Source of the DNA: Acidobacteriota bacterium
Lineage (GTDB): Bacteria; Acidobacteriota; Terriglobia; Terriglobales; Acidobacteriaceae
Direction of reading: 5' to 3'
DNA length: 5,902 bases
Assembly: GCA_021778875.1 (NCBI GenBank)
Contig: JAJYBT010000206.1
Span: 1-5,902, forward strand
Part shown: positions 1 through 5,902 of the stretch, one piece after another
How the letters are laid out: every line of letters starts with the position of its first letter
Numbering within the stretch: the first letter of the stretch is position 1
The notes under the pieces: generated by a model
The model's database searches: none
Seen by the model: the letters and a program-made list of their open reading frames with translations, nothing else
What the model was told of the DNA's origin: nothing
Made by a program: the position numbers and the translations under genes

Positions 1-1
1 C

Positions 2-550
2 GTGCCGGGGCGGCACAACGTGCTCAACGCCACGGCTGCGGTGGCGATTGCGCACCAGCTCGAAGTGTCCGGGGAGCGGATCGCCGAAGGGCTCAAACGC
101 TTTCGCGGCGTGGACCGGCGCTTTCAACAGCGCGGCCATGTGCGCGGCGTTACCGTGGTGGACGACTACGGCCACCATCCCACGGAGATTCGCGCCACGC
201 TGGCCGCGGCGCGCGAGTGCGGCCATGTCCGCGTGCACGTTGTCTTCCAGCCGCACCGGTTCACGCGCACCCGCGATCTGCTGGATGAATTTGCGGGCGC
301 GTTCGTGGATGCCGATACGGTAACGGTGCTGCCCATCTACGCAGCCAGCGAGGAGCCGATTCCCGGCGTGACGGCGGAACTGCTGGCCGGCAGGATTCAA
401 GGCCCGCGCGTGCAGTTTGCTGCGGATTTTGCCGCGGCGACTGCAGCGGTGGTTGGCGAAGCGCGTCCGGGAGACCTGATCCTGACGCTCGGCGCGGGAA
501 GCGTGAGCCAGCTTGCTACGCAGATTCTGACGGCGCTCGAAGCCGCCTGA
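2..550 (+). CDS. murC: UDP-N-acetylmuramate--L-alanine ligase, C-terminal part (5' end cut off by window)
   Basis: MurC is the cytoplasmic ATP-dependent ligase that adds L-alanine to UDP-MurNAc, the first step of peptidoglycan stem-peptide synthesis. Only the last 182 codons are present; the family is usually about 460-490 residues, so the ATP-binding P-loop region lies upstream. In the fragment, residues 5-9 (HNVLN) match the conserved Mur-ligase H-N-x-x-N motif at the end of the central domain. Residues 36-41 (GVDRRF) precede the C-terminal domain, which carries DDYGHHPTE (54-62), the MurC-type signature that separates it from MurD, MurE and MurF. FQPHR (82-86) and a GAGSV turn (from 164) follow. 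The GTG at position 2 is an internal valine, not the start. The gene ends in TGA and is followed by a 118-nt spacer before the GH30 gene. Identification is secure. Confidence 0.95.
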   Translation: MPGRHNVLNATAAVAIAHQLEVSGERIAEGLKRFRGVDRRFQQRGHVRGVTVVDDYGHHPTEIRATLAAARECGHVRVHVVFQPHRFTRTRDLLDEFAGAFVDADTVTVLPIYAASEEPIPGVTAELLAGRIQGPRVQFAADFAAATAAVVGEARPGDLILTLGAGSVSQLATQILTALEAA

Positions 551-559
551 AAGCGGACC

Positions 560-576
560 GGCGGCGCTTCGCCGTC
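560..576 (+). other. GC hairpin just after murC, possible weak terminator
   Basis: GGCGGCG (560-566) pairs with CGCCGTC (570-576) across a 3-nt CTT loop, giving a 7-bp stem with one G-U pair, 9 nt after the murC stop. No T-run follows, so it is not a canonical intrinsic terminator. It could protect the murC mRNA 3' end or slow polymerase. In sequence this GC-rich, such a hairpin could also be chance. Confidence 0.3.
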
Positions 577-602
577 ATGCTTCATCGCTCCTGCTCAAAC
601 GG

Positions 603-631
603 TTTACCAATTGCCGCAGCCCTGCTATGAT
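603..631 (+). promoter_or_regulatory. Sigma70-type promoter for the GH30 gene
   Basis: The -35 box TTTACC (603-608, 4 of 6 to TTGACA) is separated by exactly 17 nt from the -10 box TATGAT (626-631, 5 of 6 to TATAAT). A TG at 623-624 makes it an extended -10 (TGCTATGAT). Transcription would begin near 637-639, leaving a leader of about 30 nt before the ATG at 669. The ATG at 627 lies inside the -10 box, which argues against it as a start. This suggests the glycosidase can be transcribed independently of murC. It has not been tested experimentally. Confidence 0.6.
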
Positions 632-637
632 GCGGCG

Positions 638-655
638 GGCAAGATTTTGCTTGCC
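638..655 (+). promoter_or_regulatory. Inverted repeat in the GH30 leader
   Basis: GGCAAG (638-643) and CTTGCC (650-655) form a perfect 6-bp stem with a 6-nt ATTTTG loop, just after the predicted transcription start and 2 nt before the AAGGAG ribosome site. It could be a repressor operator half-site pair, or an mRNA hairpin affecting ribosome access. The octamer TTGCCGCA overlaps its right arm (651-658) and also occurs 40 nt upstream between the -35 and -10 boxes (611-618). The function is inferred; short repeats like these can be chance. Confidence 0.3.
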
Positions 656-657
656 GC

Positions 658-663
658 AAGGAG
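658..663 (+). promoter_or_regulatory. Ribosome binding site deciding the GH30 start
   Basis: AAGGAG lies 5 nt before the ATG at 669. It selects that start over the in-frame ATG at 627, which would add 14 residues in front of an otherwise perfect Tat signal. Confidence 0.8.
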
Positions 664-668
664 CGGGT

Positions 669-2108
669 ATGGCGAAGAGTTCACGCAGGTTTTTCTTGAA
701 GGCGGCGTCCGCAACGGCCGCGGCAATGGCAGTTGCAGGCAGGGTTCCGGCCGGGGCTGGAGAGACCGGCGCGGCGGGGCCGGTGAAGGTGTGGGGCACC
801 TTTCGTGACCGGCGATATGCCGGGCTGGAGCCGCTTGCGTGGAAGCCTGCGACGCACGTGATGGCCGATGCGATTGCACTCGATCCAAAGGTGACCCGGC
901 AGGAGATGCTGGGTTTTGGCGCGGCCATGACGGATGCCACATGCTACGTGCTGAGCCGCCTGCATGACGATGAGCGCGCGGCAGTCATGCGTGAGATGTT
1001 CGACCCTGGCCAGATGGCCATGAACGTGTGCCGCACCTGCATCGGAGCGAGCGATTACTCGCGAACCCTTTACAGCTTCGACTGGAGCAAAGAGCCCGAT
1101 CCTGAATTGAAGAAGTTTTCGATCGATCACGACAAGGCCTACATCCTGCCCATGCTGCGCGAGGCGCGCAAGGCGAACCCCGAACTGTTTCTCTTCTCCT
1201 CGCCGTGGAGCCCGCCGGGATGGATGAAGCCGAATGGCTCCATGCTGGGCGGCGCCATGCGCAAGCTCAACTTTGACCCGTATGCGCAATACTTCCTCAG
1301 GTTCCTTGAGGGCTACAAGGCAGAGGGCGTGGCGATTGATGCCGTCACAGTGCAGAACGAAGTGGATGCCGAGCAGGAGGGACGCATGCCCGCCTGCCTT
1401 TGGGCGCAGGAGCAGGAGATCGAGTTTGTGAAGAGCCACCTGGGGCCCGCGCTGCGCAAGGCCGGCATGCCCACAAAGATATGGGTGCTCGACCACAACT
1501 ACAGTCTGTGGGGCCGGGCCATCGACGAATTAAGCGATCCGGCTGCATATGACTACATCGATGGCATTGCCTGGCACGGCTATGTAGGCGAGGCTTCGGC
1601 CATGTCGCGGGTACACGACGCCTTCCCGCAGAAGAATACCTACTGGACCGAGGGCGGGCCAGACATCAATGCGCCCGACTATCTGACGGACTGGACCACG
1701 TGGGCCGATACTTTCAACGGCGTCGTCAACAACTGGGCGCGCTCGATTACCTCGTGGAACCTGGCGCTGGACGAGAAGGGAAATCCCAACATCGGTCCGT
1801 TCTCCTGCGGCGGTGTCATTACAGTGGACAACGCAACCCGCAAGGTGACGCGAAGCGGGCAGTACTGGGCCTTCGCGCACTACTCCCGGCATGTGCGGCG
1901 CGGCGCGAAGGTGTTTGCCACGGACGGCCTGGGCGGACAGGGCGCAGGCGGGGCAGTCACTCATGCGGGCTTCCGCAATCCCGATGGAAGCTTTGTGGTG
2001 GTGCTGGCCAATCGCGGTCCGCAGAAGCGCACGCAGCTTCTGCTGGGCTCGCAGGCTCTCGACGTCGATCTGCCGGCGGACTCGGTGCAGACGCTCGCGT
2101 GGGCCTAG
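669..2108 (+). CDS. Tat-exported glycoside hydrolase family 30 enzyme (glucosylceramidase-like)
   Basis: A retaining beta-glycosidase of 479 residues. The N-terminus has a textbook twin-arginine motif, SRRFFLK (residues 5-11), an alanine-rich hydrophobic stretch (12-24) and an AGA site (28-30), so folded export to the periplasm or outside is expected. GH30 landmarks follow in order: GFGAAMTDA (82-90) opening the barrel, SPWSPPGWMK (178-187), the QNE motif with the acid/base Glu231, WHGY (302-305), and TEGG with the nucleophile Glu328. The C-terminal part, roughly from residue 400, looks like the beta-sandwich domain that family members carry. Both catalytic residues are intact, so the enzyme is probably active. 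The substrate cannot be read from sequence: family members act on glucosylceramide, beta-1,6-glucan, beta-xylosides or beta-fucosides. It lies between murC and ftsQ with its own promoter. Base composition resembles the neighbours, and no mobile-element remnants flank it. Confidence 0.9.
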   Translation: MAKSSRRFFLKAASATAAAMAVAGRVPAGAGETGAAGPVKVWGTFRDRRYAGLEPLAWKPATHVMADAIALDPKVTRQEMLGFGAAMTDATCYVLSRLHDDERAAVMREMFDPGQMAMNVCRTCIGASDYSRTLYSFDWSKEPDPELKKFSIDHDKAYILPMLREARKANPELFLFSSPWSPPGWMKPNGSMLGGAMRKLNFDPYAQYFLRFLEGYKAEGVAIDAVTVQNEVDAEQEGRMPACLWAQEQEIEFVKSHLGPALRKAGMPTKIWVLDHNYSLWGRAIDELSDPAAYDYIDGIAWHGYVGEASAMSRVHDAFPQKNTYWTEGGPDINAPDYLTDWTTWADTFNGVVNNWARSITSWNLALDEKGNPNIGPFSCGGVITVDNATRKVTRSGQYWAFAHYSRHVRRGAKVFATDGLGGQGAGGAVTHAGFRNPDGSFVVVLANRGPQKRTQLLLGSQALDVDLPADSVQTLAWA

Positions 2109-2294
2109 ACGGCTGACCTCCTTTCACGGCAGCGCCGCTTGCGTTCGGCAGGCGACGCCGCCATGTAAAGTCTTCTGTTGCATTTTCATCCATCCCCGTA
2201 ACGCTACGGATTCCCCTTGTCGCCGTTGCGGAAAAAAGCCGCGCGGCTGCGGGCTATAGTTGAGTCTGGCGAATCTCACGACCCGTGCTCAGGC
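2109..2294. other. Spacer between the GH30 gene and ftsQ
   Basis: No convincing gene is present. The stretch holds a short hairpin, CCGTA (2196-2200) with TACGG (2205-2209) around a 4-nt loop, a run of six A (2232-2237), a perfect 10-bp GC palindrome (2238-2247) and a TATAGT box. No canonical terminator with a T-run follows the GH30 stop. The ftsQ frame stays open across part of this region as far upstream as a TTG at 2217, but without a ribosome site there. Confidence 0.5.
2255..2260 (+). promoter_or_regulatory. Possible -10 element for the ftsQAZ operon
   Basis: TATAGT matches TATAAT at 5 of 6 positions and lies 35 nt before the GTG at 2295. A properly spaced -35 is missing: TTGCGG (2226-2231) is 23 nt away, and the positions 17 nt upstream are a run of A. 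A perfect palindrome, GCCGCGCGGC (2238-2247), lies directly upstream and could be a regulator site. A promoter here would let ftsQAZ be transcribed separately from murC and the glycosidase. Confidence 0.25.
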
Positions 2295-3599
2295 GTGGCG
2301 ATACAAGGCAATCACCGAACTCGATCCCTTGTTTGGGAAGATGAAGCGCCCGTGGAGTCTCGTTTTCGGCGCGTGCAGCAGAGTGTGCCCCTCTCGGGGC
2401 GCGGACTGCCCGGCATGCCGCTGGAGATGGAGGACGCCGACGGCGACGAGAAGCCGCGCTTCGACCGCGCGCGCAATCCCTGGTGGCGGCCCGCCGGCTC
2501 CGTGGGACGTGTGCTGCTGGGCGCCGGCGCGCTGATTGTGCTGTCGGTTTTCGCATTCTCCATTTATCGGTTCGCAAAATTTCTTGAACGCGACGCTCGT
2601 TTTCGCATTGCAGGCACGAGCAGCATCCAGGCGACAGGATTGTCCGAGGTGCGGCGCAGCGACATGCTGCCGATTTTCGGCGAGGATGTCGGGCGCAACA
2701 TCTTCTTTGTGCCGCTGGCCCAGCGCCGCAATCAACTCGAACAGATTCCCTGGGTGGAGCGAGCGACGGTGATGCGCGTGTTGCCGGACCAGATTCGCGT
2801 GGCGGTGGTCGAGCGGCAGCCGGTGGCGTTTGTGCGTCACGGGCAGCAGATCGGTCTGGTGGACGCCAGTGGCGTGCTGCTGACCATGCCGGCGGCCATG
2901 ATGGCGCAGCACCACTATTCCTTTCCTGTGCTGACCGGCATCGATGCCCGCGACCCGATGGCTTCGCGTCAGGCGCGCATGGCCGTGTATCTGCGCCTCC
3001 TGGACGAGCTGGACGCAAACGGTCAGCATCTATCCAATCAGATTTCAGAGATTGACTTGACCGATCCGGAAGATGCCCGCGTGATGATGCCGGAGCAGGG
3101 GGGCGACATTCTGGCGCACTTCGGTGAAGACCACTTCCTCGATAGGTATCAGCGCTACAAGGCGCACATCGCCGAATGGCGGCAGCAATATCCAAAGCTG
3201 GCTGCGGTGGATCTGCGCTATGACCAGCAGGTGGTGTTGCAGATGGCTCCCGGCTCAGGCCCTGAGCAGACAGCAATGAGTCCCGGTGACGGCAAGCCCG
3301 CGGCCAGCGAACCTGCGAAGACGCCTGCTTCAACGCCTGTAAAGGCGCCTCCTGCGCAGACGAGCGCGCGCCGCCACGCACCAGGCAGCAAGCCAGCCAG
3401 GCCGCACACCAGAGCCAGGGCTGCTGCGAAGACGCACGCCGCCAGAACCAGCGCCGCCAGGACAAGCACCGCCAAGACAAGCGCCGCAAAGATCAGGGAA
3501 AAGAAACGCGCAGCCGCCAAACGCGCAGCGCTCAACCAGCACCGGCAGAAGACCGCCACCACAGCCCGGCCGCCCGCAGTCGCGGGGCAAGGTCAGTGA
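2295..3599 (+). CDS. ftsQ: Cell division protein FtsQ with long basic C-terminal tail
   Basis: FtsQ is a bitopic inner-membrane protein that links cytoplasmic and periplasmic divisome parts, with FtsB and FtsL as known partners. Numbered from GTG 2295 (434 residues), it has a charged cytoplasmic stretch (1-72), one membrane segment (about 73-93), and a POTRA domain (about 102-178) containing IPWVERA (Trp153) and VVERQPVAF (Glu173). An LVDASGVLL stretch (Asp190) leads into the FtsQ beta domain, which ends near 316. The remaining 118 residues are Ala/Lys/Arg/Thr/Pro-rich, strongly basic and probably disordered. The start is uncertain: GTG 2295 lacks a clear ribosome site. GTG 2352 (415 residues) has a weak GAAG 5 nt upstream but would cut the acidic WEDEAPVES stretch, which I recall as resembling acidobacterial FtsQ N-termini. 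TTG 2217 would lie upstream of the putative -10. The gene is certain; the start is not. Confidence 0.85.
   Translation: MAIQGNHRTRSLVWEDEAPVESRFRRVQQSVPLSGRGLPGMPLEMEDADGDEKPRFDRARNPWWRPAGSVGRVLLGAGALIVLSVFAFSIYRFAKFLERDARFRIAGTSSIQATGLSEVRRSDMLPIFGEDVGRNIFFVPLAQRRNQLEQIPWVERATVMRVLPDQIRVAVVERQPVAFVRHGQQIGLVDASGVLLTMPAAMMAQHHYSFPVLTGIDARDPMASRQARMAVYLRLLDELDANGQHLSNQISEIDLTDPEDARVMMPEQGGDILAHFGEDHFLDRYQRYKAHIAEWRQQYPKLAAVDLRYDQQVVLQMAPGSGPEQTAMSPGDGKPAASEPAKTPASTPVKAPPAQTSARRHAPGSKPARPHTRARAAAKTHAARTSAARTSTAKTSAAKIREKKRAAAKRAALNQHRQKTATTARPPAVAGQGQ
3423..3497 (+). repeat. Five degenerate 15-nt tandem repeats in the ftsQ tail
   Basis: In-frame units begin at 3423, 3438, 3453, 3468 and 3483 and encode AAKTH, AARTS, AARTS, TAKTS and AAKIR. 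The middle three are most alike (GCCGCCAGRACMAGC-type). They add lysine, arginine and threonine in an alanine background to the periplasmic end of FtsQ. The 15-nt period keeps the frame, so repeat number could vary between strains without disrupting the gene. Confidence 0.6.
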
Positions 3600-3609
3600 G
3601 TCCCGAACG

Positions 3610-4818
3610 ATGAGCCAGAAGCAGGACAACCTGATCGTGGTGCTCGACATTGGCAGTGCGTGGACGCGCGTGCTTGCGGCCGACCTGAATGAGGGTGCGC
3701 TGCGCTATCGCGGACACGGGGTGGTGGAGTCGGCGGGAATGCGCAAAGGGCTCATCTCCGACCTTCCCCCCGCAGCCAGGGCCGTGAAGGCGGCTATCGA
3801 GCGGGCGGAATGGGTGGCGCGCGCTAACTTCGATGAGTTGGCGGTAGGCGTTGGCGGGCCGCATATCCGCGGGCTCAATACCAACGGCGGCCTGGATCTG
3901 GGCAGCCGCATGCGCGAGATTACCAGCGAGGATGCGCGCGCCGCGCTGGATCGCGCACGCGCCGTGGAGCGGCCCCCGGACCGCGAGATTCTTCATCTGC
4001 TGCCGCGCCAGTTCATTCTCGATGACCAGCCTGGCATCTTCGATCCTGTAGGCATGGTGGGCGCGCGGCTTGAGGTGGATCTGCATATCGCGACCTGTTC
4101 CGGAAGCGCGCTGCAGAATGCGGTGACGTGCGCCAACCGCGCGGGACTGGAAGTGACGGAAGCGGTTCTGGAATCGATTGCCGCCGCCGAGGGCACGCTC
4201 TCCGCCGACGAGCGCGAGCTGGGCGTGTGCCTGCTCGACATTGGCGCCCACTCCAGCGACCTGGTGGTGTTTTTTGAGGGCGCCGTGGCGCACACGGCTT
4301 CGGTTCCCGTGGGCGGCGCGCACTTTACCAACGACCTTGCAGTGGGCCTGCAGATGCCCGTGGCCCAGGCCGAGGATCTGAAGCGCCAGTATGGCCACTG
4401 CGTTGTAACAGCCGTGCCGCAGGAAGCGGAGATTGAGATTGCCAATCCAGAGCCGCAGCGGCTCGCACTGCGCACCATTGCGGAGATACTGGAGCCGCGG
4501 GCGCGCGAGCTTTTGCATTACGTAAAGGAGAGTTTGCGTCACGGTGGAGTGGTGGATGCCCTGGGCGCAGGGTGCGTGCTCACAGGCGGCGGAGCCGCTT
4601 TGCCCGGTATGCTGGACGTGACCGAGAGCCAGTTGCGGGTTCCGGCGCGGACGGGAATGCCGGTGCGGCTTTCCAACATGCCGGGCGAACTGATCAACCC
4701 CAGCTTTGCCACCGCCATTGGAATGCTTTTGTATGCCCACCGCACGCGGGTGACCCGCGCCGCGGAAAGCAATAGCCTGCGCGCCAAGCTGCGCGCGCTG
4801 TTTGCCGCGAGTTTCTAA
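3610..4818 (+). CDS. ftsA: Cell division protein FtsA
   Basis: FtsA is an actin-fold ATPase that tethers FtsZ filaments to the inner membrane and recruits later divisome proteins. The 402 residues are close to the usual length. The phosphate-1 loop is LDIGSAWT (12-19). The FtsA-specific 1C (SHS2) domain covers about 84-162 and includes the [10 protein letters not shown] and [13 protein letters not shown] stretches typical of the family. The phosphate-2 loop is DIGAHSSD (210-217), the adenosine motif is TGGGAALPG (from Thr325), and the last 15 residues (388-402, [15 protein letters not shown]) form the expected amphipathic membrane-targeting helix. The phosphate-2 loop is unusual: most relatives have DIGGGT-like residues where this one has Ala-His-Ser. 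The ATG at 3610 follows the ftsQ stop by 10 nt with only a weak ribosome site, so translation may be coupled to ftsQ. ftsZ follows after 13 nt. Confidence 0.95.
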   Translation: MSQKQDNLIVVLDIGSAWTRVLAADLNEGALRYRGHGVVESAGMRKGLISDLPPAARAVKAAIERAEWVARANFDELAVGVGGPHIRGLNTNGGLDLGSRMREITSEDARAALDRARAVERPPDREILHLLPRQFILDDQPGIFDPVGMVGARLEVDLHIATCSGSALQNAVTCANRAGLEVTEAVLESIAAAEGTLSADERELGVCLLDIGAHSSDLVVFFEGAVAHTASVPVGGAHFTNDLAVGLQMPVAQAEDLKRQYGHCVVTAVPQEAEIEIANPEPQRLALRTIAEILEPRARELLHYVKESLRHGGVVDALGAGCVLTGGGAALPGMLDVTESQLRVPARTGMPVRLSNMPGELINPSFATAIGMLLYAHRTRVTRAAESNSLRAKLRALFAASF

Positions 4819-4822
4819 CCAC

Positions 4823-4829
4823 GAGGAGG
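4823..4829 (+). promoter_or_regulatory. Strong ribosome binding site of ftsZ
   Basis: GAGGAGG is the best ribosome site in the window, fitting FtsZ as the most abundant division protein of the operon. It serves two in-frame ATGs: 4832 is 5 nt after the GAGG half (4823-4826) but only 2 nt after the full motif, and 4841 is 11 nt after it. Either is possible; they differ by three residues. Confidence 0.75.
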
Positions 4830-4831
4830 CC

Positions 4832-5902
4832 ATGGCCGCAATGGATCAGAAGAAGAACGTAGCCGGAGAGATGCGCATCAAGCTTCACGAAGAGAGCCCG
4901 CGCGGCGCTCGCATCAAGGTCATCGGCGTGGGCGGTGGAGGCGGCAATGCCGTCAATCGCATGATTCAGGCCGGGCTGGAGGGCGTGGAATTCATCGCGG
5001 CCAACACAGACGTGCAGGCGCTGAAGCTGTCGCAGGCGCCGGTTAAGCTGCAACTGGGCGTCCGGCTGACTTCGGGCTTGGGAGCGGGCGCCAATCCCGA
5101 CGTGGGCCGCCGCGCCGCGCTCGAAGATTCGGAAAAGATCATTGAGGCGCTTGAGGGCGCGGACATGGTCTTTGTCACTGCCGGACTGGGCGGCGGCACG
5201 GGCACGGGCGCCGCGCCGGTGATTGCCTCGCTGGCCAGCGAGATGGGCATCCTGACCGTGGCCGTGATTACGCGCCCCTTCGGCTTTGAAGGCAAGCGCC
5301 GCCTGCAACAGGCAGAGCGCGGCCTGAAGGAACTGCTTGAGAGCGTGGATACGATGATTGTGATTCCCAACGAGAAGCTGCTGGCCGTGGCCAAGGATGC
5401 CGGTTTCTTTGAGAGTTTCCGCATCGCCGACGACGTGCTGCGCCAGGGTGTACAGGGCATTTCCGACATCATCACCATCCCCGGCATCATCAACCGCGAC
5501 TTTGCCGATGTGAAGACCACTATGGCCGGCATGGGCCATGCCGTGATGGGCACCGCGGTGCGCGCGGGCGAGAACCGCGCCATTGAGGCGGCGCAGGCCG
5601 CCATGGCGTCGCCGCTGCTGGATGCGGGCGCGATTGACGGCGCGCGCGGCATCCTCATCAACATCACCGGCTCCAGCTCGCTTAAGCTCTCTGAGGTTAA
5701 CGAAGCCTCGTCCTTGATTCAGTCCGCCGCCCATGAGGATGCAAACATCATCTTCGGCGCGGTGCAGGACGAGCGGATGGGCGATGAGGTGAAGATTACC
5801 GTGATCGCCACCGGCTTCCGCGACCAGATGCCGGAGCGGCGCGCGCGCATGCTGAATGTGGAAGAAGCGCCGGTCATCTCAGTGCCCGTGGTGGCTCCTG
5901 AC
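4832..5902 (+). CDS. ftsZ: Cell division protein FtsZ (3' end cut off by window)
   Basis: FtsZ is the tubulin-like GTPase that polymerises into the division ring at midcell. 357 codons are present without a stop before the window ends. After a polar N-terminal extension (about 1-27), the GTP-binding domain begins with [17 protein letters not shown]. The tubulin signature GGGTGTG is at residues 120-126. The synergy (T7) loop is NRDFAD (221-226), with catalytic Asp223 and both Asn221 and Asp226 kept; arginine at the second position is tolerated variation. The C-terminal subdomain follows, with ITVIATGF near residues 326-333. The last visible residues are rich in Pro and Val and look like the start of the variable linker. 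The conserved C-terminal tail that binds FtsA is outside the window. The second ATG (4841) is an alternative start. It lies 13 nt after ftsA and is probably co-transcribed with it. Confidence 0.97.
   Translation, partial: MAAMDQKKNVAGEMRIKLHEESPRGARIKVIGVGGGGGNAVNRMIQAGLEGVEFIAANTDVQALKLSQAPVKLQLGVRLTSGLGAGANPDVGRRAALEDSEKIIEALEGADMVFVTAGLGGGTGTGAAPVIASLASEMGILTVAVITRPFGFEGKRRLQQAERGLKELLESVDTMIVIPNEKLLAVAKDAGFFESFRIADDVLRQGVQGISDIITIPGIINRDFADVKTTMAGMGHAVMGTAVRAGENRAIEAAQAAMASPLLDAGAIDGARGILINITGSSSLKLSEVNEASSLIQSAAHEDANIIFGAVQDERMGDEVKITVIATGFRDQMPERRARMLNVEEAPVISVPVVAPD

Noticed and set aside
560..576. Rho-independent terminator of murC
   Set aside because: The stem is good, but no T-run follows. 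It is reported only as a hairpin.
627..668. In-frame ATG at 627 as start of the GH30 gene, giving 493 residues
   Set aside because: It lies inside the -10 box TATGAT, has no ribosome site, and would put 14 residues ahead of a perfect Tat signal. ATG 669 has AAGGAG at ideal spacing.
2232..2247. Minus-strand terminator (GC palindrome followed by T6 when read in reverse)
   Set aside because: The palindrome leaves almost no loop, so the usable stem is only about 4 bp, and there is no minus-strand gene for it to terminate.
2217..2294. TTG at 2217 as start of ftsQ
   Set aside because: No ribosome site precedes it, TTG is a rare start, and the reading frame runs through the A6 run, the GC palindrome and a -10-like box. 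Kept only as an alternative.
2260..2535. Small plus-strand open frame overlapping the ftsQ start, with an ATG at 2341 next to GGGAAG
   Set aside because: It is in a different frame from ftsQ. Its translation has no family resemblance and ends within the FtsQ membrane-segment coding region. GGGAAG touches the ATG with no spacing.
3532..4833. Long minus-strand open frame opposite ftsA (433 codons)
   Set aside because: It is a GC-rich shadow of a clear ftsA gene. Its translation is rich in His, Arg and Ala with no recognisable domain. The same applies to the minus-strand frames at 681-1496, 2254-3489 and 4694-5734.

Overview
The window is GC-rich and nearly all coding on the plus strand. It shows the distal half of a dcw (division and cell wall) cluster: the 3' end of murC, then a glycoside hydrolase family 30 (GH30) gene, then ftsQ, ftsA and the start of ftsZ, which runs off the right edge. 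The dcw order points to a bacterium. The long N-terminal cytoplasmic stretch of FtsQ, the direct murC-to-ftsQ order without murB or ddl, and the sequence style suggest an acidobacterium (Acidobacteriaceae/Terriglobales-like). That assignment rests on recalled family features, not on a search.

Layout. 2-550 is the C-terminal part of MurC, the UDP-MurNAc:L-alanine ligase. 551-668 is a short spacer with a GC hairpin after murC, then a convincing sigma70-type promoter (TTTACC, 17 nt, TATGAT with an upstream TG), a small leader hairpin and a strong AAGGAG ribosome site. 669-2108 encodes a Tat-exported GH30 enzyme with both catalytic glutamates visible. 2109-2294 is a second spacer without a recognisable gene. 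It contains a TATAGT -10-like element and a GC palindrome. ftsQ (start uncertain, ends 3599), ftsA (3610-4818) and ftsZ (4832 to beyond 5902) follow with gaps of 10 and 13 nt, as in one operon.

How the genes relate. MurC starts assembly of the peptidoglycan stem peptide in the cytoplasm. FtsZ forms the division ring, FtsA tethers it to the membrane, and FtsQ links it to the periplasmic divisome. The GH30 gene is the outsider: it has its own promoter, its product should leave the cytoplasm, and it occupies the slot where murB and ddl often lie in other bacteria. The other unusual feature is a roughly 118-residue, very basic, Ala/Lys/Arg/Thr-rich tail on FtsQ, part of it built from 15-nt tandem repeats. 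I saw no RNA genes, CRISPR arrays, insertion sequences or attachment sites.
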